Assembly (NCBI GenBank): GCA_963834945.1
Contig: CAWIDT010000001.1
Location: 744,001 to 808,000 of the forward strand
Direction: 5' to 3'
DNA: 64,000 nt
Origin: R-RK-3 sp963834945
GTDB lineage: Bacteria > Pseudomonadota > Alphaproteobacteria > Rhizobiales > Rhodomicrobiaceae
Shown here one piece after another: positions 26,005 to 33,766 of this stretch (position 1 is its first letter; each line of letters starts with the position of its first letter). A program made the translations under genes and the position numbers. The notes beneath the pieces were generated by a model. The model did no database searches and had not been told where the DNA came from. It saw nothing but the letters and a program-made list of their open reading frames with translations.

Positions 26005-27252
26005 TTATCTCTTGCCCGCCAAATAGCCGGCGTTTATCGACCGACCCTGCGCGGCGCCTGCCTCCAGCCGCGGATCGGCGTCGGCGCGATAGAAACACAA
26101 TCTGCGCGACGTTTTGATTCCTGCCGGCAAGACCAGCGGCAAAATCAGCCGCCGCAACAGCCGGTCGAGCCAGGTCGAGCTACGCTTTTGGGCGCTGTTG
26201 CGGGCTGTTAATCTCGCCGCCTCCTGGATGCGAGGCCGGCGAAGCCGCTCGAACCGTTGCATCGCGCTGGCAATGTCGGCATTCTGCGCAGCGCACGCCG
26301 CCAGCACCACGGCATCTTCGATGGCCATGGCCGCGCCCTGTCCGGCATGCGGGCCGACGGCATGGGCCGCATCGCCAACCAGGACGACATGGTTGCGCGA
26401 CCAGGCCGGCAGGTCCGGCATGTCGAAGACCGGGTAAGTGCGCGTGACTTCGGGCAGTCGGGATAGGATGCAATCGATGAATGCCGGGTCAGGACGATGC
26501 AAGGATCGCAGGCGATCGATCGTGGTCGTCTCGGCGACGCTGCTGTCCCCGGTCTCGGATGGATAGGAGTTGAACCAGTAGACCGGCCCGCCATCCTGTT
26601 TGAGATAGCCGAAAAAGCCGGTATGGCCGAAGACCATCCTCATGATCCCCTCCGTCGGCGGAACGTCGTCGATGCCGGCGATGCCGCCAGTACCGACAAG
26701 ACCGGTGAAATGCGGTTCGGGATAATCAGGAAAGATCATGCGGCGTATTTGTGAACGCAGGCCGTCGCAGGCGGCAAGCCATGCAACCTCGTAGGGCGCA
26801 CCCCGCGCCTCCAGCCTGGCGCCGTTGGCGAGCGGCTCGACCCGGTCCACCCGGGTGCCGAAATGAATGGCAATGCCTGCGGCCTCGCAGGCCTCGACCA
26901 GCACCGCCATCAAGCTCCCCCGCGCGATCGTAACGCTGGGGGCGCCGAATCTCGCCGCATCGTCGCTCTGATCGGCAAAGCCCAGGCGCCGGCCGCGCTC
27001 ATCGAGAATCTCGAGGCCCTTCGTGTCTGTGCCAGCCGCGACGACAGCGTCGGCCAGGCCGATCGTGCGCAGACCATTGACGGCATTCGGGGCCAAGGTC
27101 AGGAAGGCGCCTTCGGTCACAAGGCTGTCGCGGCTGCGGGACTCCAAGATGATCGGCTCAATGCCGCGCCGCGACGCATTCAGGGCCAAGGTCAGTCCCG
27201 CGATGCCGGCGCCAACGATACCGATGGGCCGCTGAGAAAATGTTATATTCAT
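26005..27252 (-). CDS. FAD-dependent monooxygenase
   Basis: A 415-residue flavoprotein hydroxylase of the PHBH/salicylate-hydroxylase fold. It has an N-terminal FAD motif GIVGAGIAGLTLALNASRRG (GxGxxG), the mid ACDGLRSQIRR (DG motif) and the C-terminal GDAAHAVGPHAGQGAAMAIE that contacts the FAD ribityl chain. It would use NAD(P)H and O2 to hydroxylate an aromatic or similar ring. The C-terminus carries an extra hydrophobic stretch (LLRRLILPLVLPAG). It is divergent from a MarR regulator over a 60-base intergenic region with an operator-like palindrome, a classic arrangement for aromatic or antibiotic inactivation. Substrate unknown. Confidence 0.88.
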   Translation of the reverse strand: MNITFSQRPIGIVGAGIAGLTLALNASRRGIEPIILESRSRDSLVTEGAFLTLAPNAVNGLRTIGLADAVVAAGTDTKGLEILDERGRRLGFADQSDDAARFGAPSVTIARGSLMAVLVEACEAAGIAIHFGTRVDRVEPLANGARLEARGAPYEVAWLAACDGLRSQIRRMIFPDYPEPHFTGLVGTGGIAGIDDVPPTEGIMRMVFGHTGFFGYLKQDGGPVYWFNSYPSETGDSSVAETTTIDRLRSLHRPDPAFIDCILSRLPEVTRTYPVFDMPDLPAWSRNHVVLVGDAAHAVGPHAGQGAAMAIEDAVVLAACAAQNADIASAMQRFERLRRPRIQEAARLTARNSAQKRSSTWLDRLLRRLILPLVLPAGIKTSRRLCFYRADADPRLEAGAAQGRSINAGYLAGKR

Positions 27253-27285
27253 GTCGCAACCATGCTAAACTGATTTAATATTCTG

Positions 27286-27306
27286 ATAGTTAGATAATCA
27301 AACTAT
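27286..27306. promoter_or_regulatory. Candidate MarR operator
   Basis: Inverted repeat ATAGTT-N9-AACTAT in the 60-base region between the divergent monooxygenase and MarR genes. It ends six bases before the MarR start, so bound MarR would block both genes. Confidence 0.55.
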
Positions 27307-27312
27307 AAATGC

Positions 27313-27777
27313 ATGTCAACCTCAAAACCGACCGATCTGATTCAAGCCATCGGCATCGCCATCTCCCGTTGGCAGGATGCGACCGCGCTCTTTGACGAGG
27401 AGTTCGGCAGCCGCGAAAATCTGTCTGCGAGCGAGCGGCAGTGCCTTTCCTGTCTGGCACACGGACCACGGCCAGCGCGCGACATTGCCGCTGCGACGCG
27501 GCTTACGCGGGCGGCGGTCACCACGCTGGTGGATCGGCTAGAGGCCCGTGGCCTCGTGCGGCGCACGCCCGGCGACACGGACCGCCGCCAGGTGCTCGTG
27601 GCCATGACCCCCAAGGCCGAAGCGTTGGCGGAGCGGTATTATGGGCCGATCGTTGCCGAGGGGATGCAGATCCTATCGCGCTTTTCAGCCGATGAGCAGG
27701 CCATCATCCTGAGGTTTGTCGAGGAGGCGTTGGGGTTGCAGCTCGCTCAGGTCGACCGGCTGCGCCAAACACCCTGA
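27313..27777 (+). CDS. MarR-family transcriptional regulator
   Basis: A 154-residue winged-helix regulator. The core runs from about residue 35 to 110: LSASERQCLSCLAHGPRPAR, then DIAAATRLTRAAVTTLVDRL (recognition helix) and the wing RRTPGDTDRRQVLVAMTP. Helices at both ends form the dimer. It is divergently paired with the FAD monooxygenase and probably represses it and itself through the palindrome at 27286. The effector is unknown; MarR proteins usually respond to phenolic ligands or oxidation. No conserved redox Cys is obvious beyond one CLSC pair. Confidence 0.85.
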   Translation: MSTSKPTDLIQAIGIAISRWQDATALFDEEFGSRENLSASERQCLSCLAHGPRPARDIAAATRLTRAAVTTLVDRLEARGLVRRTPGDTDRRQVLVAMTPKAEALAERYYGPIVAEGMQILSRFSADEQAIILRFVEEALGLQLAQVDRLRQTP

Positions 27778-27802
27778 GTTGAGTTAGCCCCCGGGACAAT
27801 CA

Positions 27803-27860
27803 TTCAACAAAGTGGTTGACTATCAAAAGGCGTGCCCCTATATTCAACCTTATGGTTGAA
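27803..27860. promoter_or_regulatory. Two ArsR-type operators 40 bp apart
   Basis: Operator 1 (27803-27820) is TTCAAC-N6-GTTGAC, nearly palindromic. Operator 2 (27843-27860) is a perfect TTCAACC-N4-GGTTGAA. Their centres are 40 bases apart, close to four helical turns. Operator 1 covers the -35 element and operator 2 covers the end of the -10, the start point and the ArsR start codon, ideal for tight autorepression. Confidence 0.65.
27816..27844 (+). promoter_or_regulatory. Sigma-70-like promoter, probably giving a leaderless arsR-type mRNA
   Basis: TTGACT (27816-27821), 17-base spacer, TATATT (27839-27844). The expected transcription start is at about 27851-27852, which is the A of the ATG start codon at 27852. 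There is no Shine-Dalgarno sequence between, so the transcript should be leaderless. Confidence 0.6.
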
Positions 27861-28223
27861 CAAATGACACCCCAGCTGAATTCTGTCTTTCACGCTCTCG
27901 GCGACGCCACGCGCCGCCGGATGCTTCGCGAACTCGCCGGTGGCGAACGAACGGTGGGGCAGCTCGCGGAACCCTTCTCGATCTCGCTTGCGGCAGCCTC
28001 CAAGCACATCAAGGCGCTGGAGAACGCCGGGCTGATCCGCCGCGAGGTGCGCGGCCGCACGCATCTGTGCCGCCTCGACCCCGGACCGCTCGCAAGCGCC
28101 CACGAGTGGCTAAGCTTCTACGAGCGCTTCTGGACAGGCCGTCTGGATGTCCTTGAACGGCTCCTGCGCGAGGAGGACGCCGCACGCGGACCCGCCAACC
28201 CCAAAAAAGGAGATAAACAATGA
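27852..28223 (+). CDS. ArsR-family transcriptional regulator (ArsR-SRPBCC cassette)
   Basis: A 123-residue winged-helix repressor: FHALGDATRRRMLRELAGGE, VGQLAEPFSISLAAASKHIK (recognition helix) and LENAGLIRREVRGRTHLCRL. No metal-site Cys pair of the ArsR ELCVCDL type is present, so it is one of the non-metal ArsR proteins commonly paired with SRPBCC genes. Start 27852 is inside the second operator. An in-frame ATG five codons later (27867) is an alternative. Its stop overlaps the start of the SRPBCC gene (ATGA). It likely controls the five-gene cassette ending at 31269. Confidence 0.85.
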   Translation: MVEQMTPQLNSVFHALGDATRRRMLRELAGGERTVGQLAEPFSISLAAASKHIKALENAGLIRREVRGRTHLCRLDPGPLASAHEWLSFYERFWTGRLDVLERLLREEDAARGPANPKKGDKQ

Positions 28224-28765
28224 ACGAACGTGTGATTCCGGATGCCTATGGCGAGCTGATCGAGCCTGCCACGCTGAAAATCCAGCGCCTTTTGCCCGGC
28301 CCCATCGAGCGCGTCTGGGCGTATCTCACCGAGAGCGACCTGCGGCGCCAGTGGCTGGCCGCCGGCCCGATGGAGATGAAGGTCGGCGCGCCCTTCGAAT
28401 TCGTCTGGCGCAACGATGAACTGACCGACCCGCCCGGCCAGCGGCCGGCCGGCTTCCCCGCGGAGCACCGGATGCAAGCCAAGATCACCGAGCTCGATCC
28501 GCCCCGCAAGCTGTCCATCACCTGGGGAAGCACCGGCGGCGTCTCCTTCGAACTGGAGCCGCGCGGCAAGGATGTGCTGCTCACCCTGATTCATCACCGC
28601 GTGCCCGACCGCACGACCCTGCTGAATGTCAGCGGCGGCTGGCACATGCATCTCGACACCCTGGTCGCCCGCCTCACCGGCAAAGAGCCGGCACCATTCT
28701 GGAACGGCTGGAGCCGGCTGAAGGCCGAGTACGAACGGCGGATGCCGGCCGATCCGGCTGCTTGA
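28220..28765 (+). CDS. SRPBCC (AHSA1/START-like) domain protein
   Basis: A 181-residue helix-grip protein of the AHSA1 family. It has IQRLLPGPIERVWAYLTESD, LRRQWLAAGPMEMKVGAPFE, and an amphipathic C-terminal helix HLDTLVARLTGKEPAPFWNG. These proteins form a hydrophobic cavity and bind small lipophilic ligands; enzymatic activity is rarely known. The gene overlaps the ArsR stop by four bases and has AAAGGAGATAAACA upstream. ArsR plus AHSA1 is a widespread pair, in which the SRPBCC protein may present or remove the signal; this is inference. Confidence 0.85.
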   Translation: MNERVIPDAYGELIEPATLKIQRLLPGPIERVWAYLTESDLRRQWLAAGPMEMKVGAPFEFVWRNDELTDPPGQRPAGFPAEHRMQAKITELDPPRKLSITWGSTGGVSFELEPRGKDVLLTLIHHRVPDRTTLLNVSGGWHMHLDTLVARLTGKEPAPFWNGWSRLKAEYERRMPADPAA

Positions 28766-28813
28766 CCGGAATTGATCGTCCCGACGCAGCAATCATTTCA
28801 ATAGGAGGTTACC

Positions 28814-29614
28814 ATGCAGCATCAAGTCGTTTCGCGCGACAAGTGGCGCGCAGCCAGGCTCGAATTGATCGAGGCGGAAAAGGAACTGACGCGGCGCAGC
28901 GACGAGCTGGCGCAGCGGCGGCAGGAGCTGCCGTGGGTCAGGATCGACAAGGAGTACCGGTTAGAGACCGACGCGGGCAGCGCCTCGCTCGCGGACCTTT
29001 TCGGAGGGCGCTCGCAGCTCCTCGTCTACCACTTCATGTTCGGGCCTGACTATACGGCGGGGTGTCCGTCCTGCTCGGCCATCGCGGACGGGTTTAACGG
29101 CATCGCCGTCCACCTGCAAAACCACGACGTCGCCTTTTCGGCGGTGTCGCGGGCGCCGCTCGCCAAGCTGCAGACGTTCAAGCAGCGGATGGGGTGGACC
29201 TTTCCTTGGGCGTCCTCGGCCGGCAGCGACTTTAACGCCGACTTCAACGTGTGGTTCACGCCCGAGCAGCAGCGCGAGGGCGGCATCGAATACAACTACC
29301 GGCGCGAGCCGGCGATGGCTGGGCCGCTTGCGGGCGGGACTGTTCAAGACTGGAAGTTGCGTGGGGACGAGGGGCCGGTTGCGCAGATCGCGGCCATGAC
29401 CGGCACCGATGTGCCCACCTACACGCGCGAGAGGCCGGGCGTGAGCAGCTTCGTGCTCGAGGACGGCGCCGTCTATCACACCTATTCCACCTATGCGCGT
29501 GGACTGGATGGCCTCTGGGGCATGTACCAGTGGCTCGACCGCGCGCCCAAGGGCCGCAATGAGCAGGGCGTCTGGTGGCGCCGCCACGACGAATACGGAT
29601 CGGCCCAGCGCTGA
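28814..29614 (+). CDS. DUF899 thioredoxin-like protein, copy A
   Basis: A 266-residue protein of the DUF899 family, which has a thioredoxin-like fold. The conserved N-terminal helix (REKWRAARLELIEAEKELTR-like) and ELPWVRIDKEYRLE lead into ADLFGGRSQLLVYHFMFGPD, then GCPSCSAIADG with a CxxC in the position of a thioredoxin active site. Later blocks are MGWTFPWASSAGSDFNADFN and a C-terminal HTYSTYARGLDG. No signal peptide, so cytoplasmic. DUF899 has no firmly assigned substrate; a redox or peroxidase-like role is suggested by fold and CxxC. Good ribosome site (GGAGG). The neighbouring gene is a paralogue. Confidence 0.85.
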   Translation: MQHQVVSRDKWRAARLELIEAEKELTRRSDELAQRRQELPWVRIDKEYRLETDAGSASLADLFGGRSQLLVYHFMFGPDYTAGCPSCSAIADGFNGIAVHLQNHDVAFSAVSRAPLAKLQTFKQRMGWTFPWASSAGSDFNADFNVWFTPEQQREGGIEYNYRREPAMAGPLAGGTVQDWKLRGDEGPVAQIAAMTGTDVPTYTRERPGVSSFVLEDGAVYHTYSTYARGLDGLWGMYQWLDRAPKGRNEQGVWWRRHDEYGSAQR

Positions 29615-29653
29615 ATTCACCCCCGCAATCAGCTGAATTCACCCCCGCAATCA
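29610..29653 (+). repeat. 22-bp perfect tandem duplication between DUF899 genes
   Basis: Two adjacent copies of a 22-base unit starting GCTGAATTCACCCCCGCAAT (29610-29631 and 29632-29653). The first copy contains the stop codon of the upstream gene, and the second repeats that TGA in the spacer just before the AAAGGAG ribosome site of the next gene. Confidence 0.85.
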
Positions 29654-29667
29654 AAGGAGAAATGATC

Positions 29668-30417
29668 ATGACAACCAGCACTCACACCCAGCCGAAGGTC
29701 GCCACGCGCGAGGAATGGCTTGCCGCCCGCAAAGCGCTGCTCGCCAAGGAAAAGGCCATGTTCCGCGAGCTTGACGCCCTTCGCGCCGAGCGCCGCCAGC
29801 TGCCCTGGGTGAAAATCGAGAAGGCCTATGTCTTCGAAGGCCCCCAAGGCAAACGCACGCTCGCCGATCTTTTCCGCGGGCGCAGCCAGCTCGCGGTCTA
29901 TCACTACATGCTGACGCCCGGCTCCGATGCCATCTGCAAGGGCTGCTCGTTCATATCGGATCATATCGACGCCGCGCGCCAGCATTTCGAGCAGGCCGAC
30001 CTGTCATTCGCTGCGATCTCGCGGGCGCCGCTCGAACAGATCGAGCAGGTCAGGCGGCGCATGGGTTGGACCTTCCCGTGGCTCTCCTCCAACGGCACCG
30101 ACTTCAACTACGATTTCGGCGTGTCGTTCAAGAAGGACGACCTGGCGAGCGGACGCGCCACCTACAATTACGGCTCGCAGACCATCAAGAGCAGCGAAGA
30201 CATGCACGGCACCAGCATCTTCGCGCGCAACGACAGCGGCGATATCTTCCACACCTACTCGACCTATGGGCGTGGCGACGAGGTGCTGATGGGCGCCTTC
30301 CCCTGGCTCGACCTTACGCCCAAGGGCCGCAACGAGGCCGATGGCATCATGAGCTGGGTCAAGCTGCACGACGAATACGAACCCGGCGACAAGCACAAGG
30401 ACGCCTGTTGCAGCTGA
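29668..30417 (+). CDS. DUF899 thioredoxin-like protein, copy B
   Basis: A 249-residue paralogue of the upstream DUF899 protein with the same block order: EEWLAARKALLAKEKAMFRE, LPWVKIEKAYVFEGPQGKRT, DLFRGRSQLAVYHYMLTPGS, and a CxxC in AICKGCSFISDH. Later blocks are MGWTFPWLSSNGTDFNYDFG and FHTYSTYGRGDEVLMGAFPW. It is shorter, lacking the insertion with the QDWKLRGDEG segment of copy A, and has a CC pair at the C-terminus. ATG 29668 is preferred over 29662 because AAAGGAG is eight bases upstream. Tandem and same strand; likely co-transcribed. Confidence 0.85.
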   Translation: MTTSTHTQPKVATREEWLAARKALLAKEKAMFRELDALRAERRQLPWVKIEKAYVFEGPQGKRTLADLFRGRSQLAVYHYMLTPGSDAICKGCSFISDHIDAARQHFEQADLSFAAISRAPLEQIEQVRRRMGWTFPWLSSNGTDFNYDFGVSFKKDDLASGRATYNYGSQTIKSSEDMHGTSIFARNDSGDIFHTYSTYGRGDEVLMGAFPWLDLTPKGRNEADGIMSWVKLHDEYEPGDKHKDACCS

Positions 30418-30471
30418 CCTCGATAGCGAATTGTGCGCTACGAGCCGCTGCCAGCAACGGAGTATAGCACC

Positions 30472-31269
30472 ATGATCGACGCGACCTCCCTAACATCGCA
30501 GCGAGCCTTCTTCGGCATCTCGGCGCTGCTCTTTGCCGCCAGCGCGGCGGTGACGGTCGTCTGGTGCGCCTCCATGTCGGGGATGGGCAAGATGCCGATG
30601 CCCGGCGGCTGGACGATGTCGATGGTCTGGATGCGGATGTGCGGGCAGACGTGGCTTGGCACCGGGGCGTCGTTCCTGGGCATGTGGGTGGTGATGATGG
30701 TGGCGATGATGCTGCCGTCCCTGCTGCCGATGCTGCGGCGCTACCGCCAGGCCGTCGGCACGGCGGGCGAGACGAGCCTTGGCGCGTTGACCGCGCTCGT
30801 GGGCGTAGGATACTTCCTGGTGTGGACGGCGTTTGGCATGGCCGCCTTTCCGCTGGGCGTCGCGATGGCGGCGGCCGAGATGCAGCAGCCGGCGCTGGCG
30901 CGCGCCGTGCCGATCGCGGCTGGCGCGGTCGTCCTTATCGCCGGCGCGCTCCAGTTCACCGCGTGGAAGGCACGTCAGCTTGCCTGCTGCCGGGAGATGC
31001 CGTCGCGCGGCTGCGCCTTGCCCGCCGATGCCGGCACCGCATGGCGGCACGGCCTGCATCTGGGCCGCCATTGCATCGCCTGCTGCGGCGGACTGACGGC
31101 CATACTCCTCGCCATCGGGGTCATGGACCTGCGCGTCATGGCCCTTGTGATGGCAGCCATCACCGCCGAACGTCTCCTGCCTGCCGGCGAGAGCGCCGCG
31201 AGAGCGACAGGCGCCGTCGCCGTCGGGGCGGGGCTGGTGCTGATTGCGAGAGCAGCCGGGCTCGCATGA
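30472..31269 (+). CDS. DUF2182 integral membrane protein
   Basis: A 265-residue membrane protein with about six to seven helices. It shows a Met-rich second region (SMSGMGKMPMPGGWTMSMVW), WVVMMVAMMLPSLLPMLRRY, YFLVWTAFGMAAFPLGVAMA, and late Cys motifs (QLACCREMP and HCIACCGGLTAI). This fits DUF2182, often described as a predicted metal-binding integral membrane protein. The Met- and Cys-rich motifs support soft-metal binding (Cu or Hg) in principle. It closes the ArsR-SRPBCC-DUF899-DUF899 cassette, a combination seen in other proteobacteria. GGAG lies upstream of the ATG. Confidence 0.85.
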   Translation: MIDATSLTSQRAFFGISALLFAASAAVTVVWCASMSGMGKMPMPGGWTMSMVWMRMCGQTWLGTGASFLGMWVVMMVAMMLPSLLPMLRRYRQAVGTAGETSLGALTALVGVGYFLVWTAFGMAAFPLGVAMAAAEMQQPALARAVPIAAGAVVLIAGALQFTAWKARQLACCREMPSRGCALPADAGTAWRHGLHLGRHCIACCGGLTAILLAIGVMDLRVMALVMAAITAERLLPAGESAARATGAVAVGAGLVLIARAAGLA

Positions 31270-31284
31270 CGCATTTGCCGGGCC

Positions 31285-31389
31285 TAGAGCATTTTCCAGC
31301 AAAGCGGACGCCGGTTTGCGCCGAGAAAATGCGACAAAACACACAATTAGAGCCGCGCTCCGATCCAATCGGAGCGGAAAAGGCTCAAG
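31285..31389. repeat. Palindromic interspersed element, copy 1
   Basis: About 105 bases bounded by inverted ends (TAGAGCATTTT ... AAAAGGCTCAAG). It contains GACGCCGGTTTG, GAGAAAATGCGA and an internal hairpin GCTCCGAT-CCA-ATCGGAGC. The same element is found at 48257-48362 with about 85 % identity by eye. It lies between the DUF2182 gene and the small hypothetical gene. Type: short non-coding palindromic repeat, likely dispersed through the genome. Confidence 0.8.
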
Positions 31390-31518
31390 CCGCGTCCGCA
31401 TGGCAAATGTCAGATTGCCCTCATACCGACCCCGCAAAACGTCGCGCATAAATCGCTTGACCGACTCACATCTTTGGAACAAAGAGAGAACAACACCAAC
31501 GCTCAGCAAGAGGTAACG

Positions 31519-31743
31519 ATGATCGTCGCGCACCCGCAAATGTCGCATCAAGAGCGCCGCCCGCAATTCGGTGAGATCGCATCCATTCCGGCTGGCGCTA
31601 AAGTGTCATTGAAACGGCTTTGCGGCTTCTATGGCGGATCAGAGCGCGAACTGCTGGCGCGCTTGATATCGGACCTGGAGCGCGACACTCTGGCCGTACT
31701 TCCCAGCAATGAGCGCGCCGATTATTTTGGCGCAGCCGGGTAA
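31519..31743 (+). CDS. Small hypothetical protein
   Basis: A 74-residue cytoplasmic protein (MIVAHPQMSHQERRPQFGEI ... LERDTLAVLPSNERADYFGA). It has a plausible ribosome site AAGAGGTAACG before ATG 31519. A short central helix-turn-helix-like stretch (SLKRLCGFYGGSERELLARL) is visible but no family is recognised. It sits alone between the interspersed repeat and the convergent hpt gene. It could be spurious; GC pattern and ribosome site favour a real gene. Confidence 0.5.
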   Translation: MIVAHPQMSHQERRPQFGEIASIPAGAKVSLKRLCGFYGGSERELLARLISDLERDTLAVLPSNERADYFGAAG

Positions 31744-31817
31744 TGGCGGCAGCGGCAAACTGCGCCGCTGTTCTCCCCAGTCATAGCAAGCGGAAGAACC
31801 GGCGCGAGCACCGCATC

Positions 31818-32387
31818 TTACGCCGTGGTCTCCTCCGGTCCTGCGTAGACGCCGCGTTTCAGCACGCCGATATAGGGCAGGTTCCGGTAGTGCTGGTTCC
31901 AATCGAGGCCATAGCCGACGACGAAAGCGTCCGGGATCGTGAAACCCACATAATCGATGTCGATGGGCGTCTGCCGCCTGGATGGCTTATCCAGGAAAGT
32001 TGCCACCTTCAGCGAGGCGGGAGCCCGCTGCAACAGACTGCGCAGCACATAGGAGAGGGTCAGCCCCGTGTCGATGATGTCTTCGACGACCAGGACATGC
32101 CGGCCTTCGATCGGGTCATCCAGGTCCTTGGTCAGGCGAACCTCGCCCGAAGATTGGTGGCCGGCATAAGAGGCAACCCCCATGACATCGAGTGAAAGCG
32201 GGCAGTTCATGGCGCGCATCAGATCGGCAATGAACGGAATCGAACCCCTGACGATCGTGACCAGATGCGGATCCCGGCCGGAATAGTCGCGAGCTATGGT
32301 CTCTCCCAACTCGCTGACACGTTGCTGTACCTGGTCTTGCGAGATAAGCACTCGCTCCACGTCGTCATGCATCGGATGCTGCGGCAT
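31818..32387 (-). CDS. hpt: Hypoxanthine phosphoribosyltransferase
   Basis: Salvages hypoxanthine (and guanine) with PRPP to IMP/GMP. The protein of about 189 residues has LVTIVRGSIPFIADLMRAM, VMGVASYAGHQSSGEVRLTK (flexible loop), the PRPP-binding VLVVEDIIDTGLTLSYVL and the purine-contact FVVGYGLDWNQHYRNLPYIG. ATG 32387 is chosen over GTG 32399 because GAGGAG lies directly against the GTG but 13 bases from the ATG; ATG 32372 is also possible. Monocistronic by context. Confidence 0.92.
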   Translation of the reverse strand: MPQHPMHDDVERVLISQDQVQQRVSELGETIARDYSGRDPHLVTIVRGSIPFIADLMRAMNCPLSLDVMGVASYAGHQSSGEVRLTKDLDDPIEGRHVLVVEDIIDTGLTLSYVLRSLLQRAPASLKVATFLDKPSRRQTPIDIDYVGFTIPDAFVVGYGLDWNQHYRNLPYIGVLKRGVYAGPEETTA

Positions 32388-32545
32388 TCGGGCGTTCACG
32401 CTCCTCGCGTCCGGATTTGGGGCTGCATATCAGCTCGATAGCTTCTAAAGCCAAGCCCCACAGAATACAAACGCGCATCACTATGCGGCGCCCCATGCGG
32501 TTTGCGGGTGGGCCGGTGAGCCGATCGGCTCACCAGCAGCCCGGA

Positions 32546-33766
32546 TCAGCATTTCTGCACCTTGAACTCCACGCGCCGGTCAAGCGCGTCGCTTGCATCG
32601 TCCTTTCCGGTTCCGATCAGAATTTCACGTGGGCCCACCCCCGTTGCAATCAGTTTTCCGGCCAGCCTTCGATCGTCTCGTTCCAAGTTCGATTTTATCG
32701 TCTGTGCCCGCAGCACCGACAGTCGCTCATTAAGCTGCGCCGGCCCCGTAGCGGAGGTGTGCCCCACAATTTCCAGGCAGGTATCGCTTTCGGCCGCGCG
32801 GGATGCGATTTGCTGAAGCCACATGGAGTAAGGCGAGGTGGCCTCGCCGAAAAATTGCGTCGAACCGGGCTGGAACAGCAGCCGGACGGCAAGCTTGTCG
32901 TTCTTCAGGCCGAATGAAACCAGGTCTCCGAATGACTGTGTGGCGTCCTCGCGGCGCGTCAGCTTCCAGTTGGCGAGGTAGATACCATTATGAACGCGGA
33001 GCTGATCGCCGCCCGGCCTGCGCATCGCGGTGCGATAGAATGCAAGCGACTCCCTGTAGCGCTTATTGTCATATTCGGTGATGCCGTCGCTGATCAGCGA
33101 GGCTGTCCCGATCCGGTCAACATAGACCGGATTGAGAGGATCGCCGGCTTTAGTTCCCTGGCAGATTTTGATGTAGGCGATGGTGGATTCATCGTCCGCC
33201 CAAACCGGATTGTCGGCGAAAGTGGGCGTCGGCGTTGCATCGACACCGTCCGGCAGAGCCTTGGCAAAGCCTTTGGAGATGATCTTCTTGGAGCGCAGAT
33301 CGGCGAGGGCGAGGCAAATTCTATAGACGTCACGCGGGCCATTCGCGTTCCCCGCATTGTTGATCGCGGTGAAGGTGCCGATCAGGACGACCGGGGCGCG
33401 ATCAAGCGTCTGGGTGTTGAACGGCTCGACCTGAAAACGGGGATAAGACTTCTGCGCCAGTTCGGTCAGGCGCTTTTCCATGAGATGCGAGGCCGCCGAC
33501 TGCGCGCCGCTTACGCCGTCGATCAGGGGGTCGATCACAAGTTCGATCTTTTCGTCGCCGGGTGGAAGCAGCGCTTTCGAAAATAAAGCCGTCGCGGCGT
33601 TAAGAAGGGCTGTGTCGAAGGGTGCCGGAGGAGCCGGAGGCGCGGCGGGCGCAGCGGGCGCGGGCTGGGTGGCCGAGGGCGCTTGAGCCTGCGTGTGCAA
33701 TGTGGAAAACGCGGCTGTCGCTGCAATCGCGATGCCGCACAAGATCACTTTATTTAGCCGGCCCAT
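32546..33766 (-). CDS. Exported OmpA-family C-terminal domain protein
   Basis: A 406-residue protein with a Sec signal peptide (about residues 1-28). An Ala/Pro-rich linker (about 29-50) and a middle domain of unknown family with a TPR-like stretch (ISDGITEYDNKRYRESLAFY) follow. The C-terminal OmpA-like peptidoglycan-binding domain has RLLFQPGSTQFFGEA, CLEIVGHTSATGPAQLNERLS, LRAQTIKSNL and the terminal DALDRRVEFKVQKC. The NX2LSXXRAXXV-type motif is well preserved. It should anchor to peptidoglycan in the periplasm. It is divergent from the DUF4399/caspase operon across a 418-base region. The middle part may be a glycan- or protein-binding module; its role is unknown. Confidence 0.82.
   Translation of the reverse strand: MGRLNKVILCGIAIAATAAFSTLHTQAQAPSATQPAPAAPAAPPAPPAPFDTALLNAATALFSKALLPPGDEKIELVIDPLIDGVSGAQSAASHLMEKRLTELAQKSYPRFQVEPFNTQTLDRAPVVLIGTFTAINNAGNANGPRDVYRICLALADLRSKKIISKGFAKALPDGVDATPTPTFADNPVWADDESTIAYIKICQGTKAGDPLNPVYVDRIGTASLISDGITEYDNKRYRESLAFYRTAMRRPGGDQLRVHNGIYLANWKLTRREDATQSFGDLVSFGLKNDKLAVRLLFQPGSTQFFGEATSPYSMWLQQIASRAAESDTCLEIVGHTSATGPAQLNERLSVLRAQTIKSNLERDDRRLAGKLIATGVGPREILIGTGKDDASDALDRRVEFKVQKC

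Noticed and set aside
26005..27252. Reading the FAD monooxygenase as part of the sugar locus
   Set aside because: It is divergent with its own MarR gene and operator and separated by tRNA-Tyr and the SH3 gene.
31285..31389. Possible CRISPR or transposon end
   Set aside because: Only two widely spaced copies, no regular spacers and no transposase gene; it fits a short palindromic interspersed repeat better.
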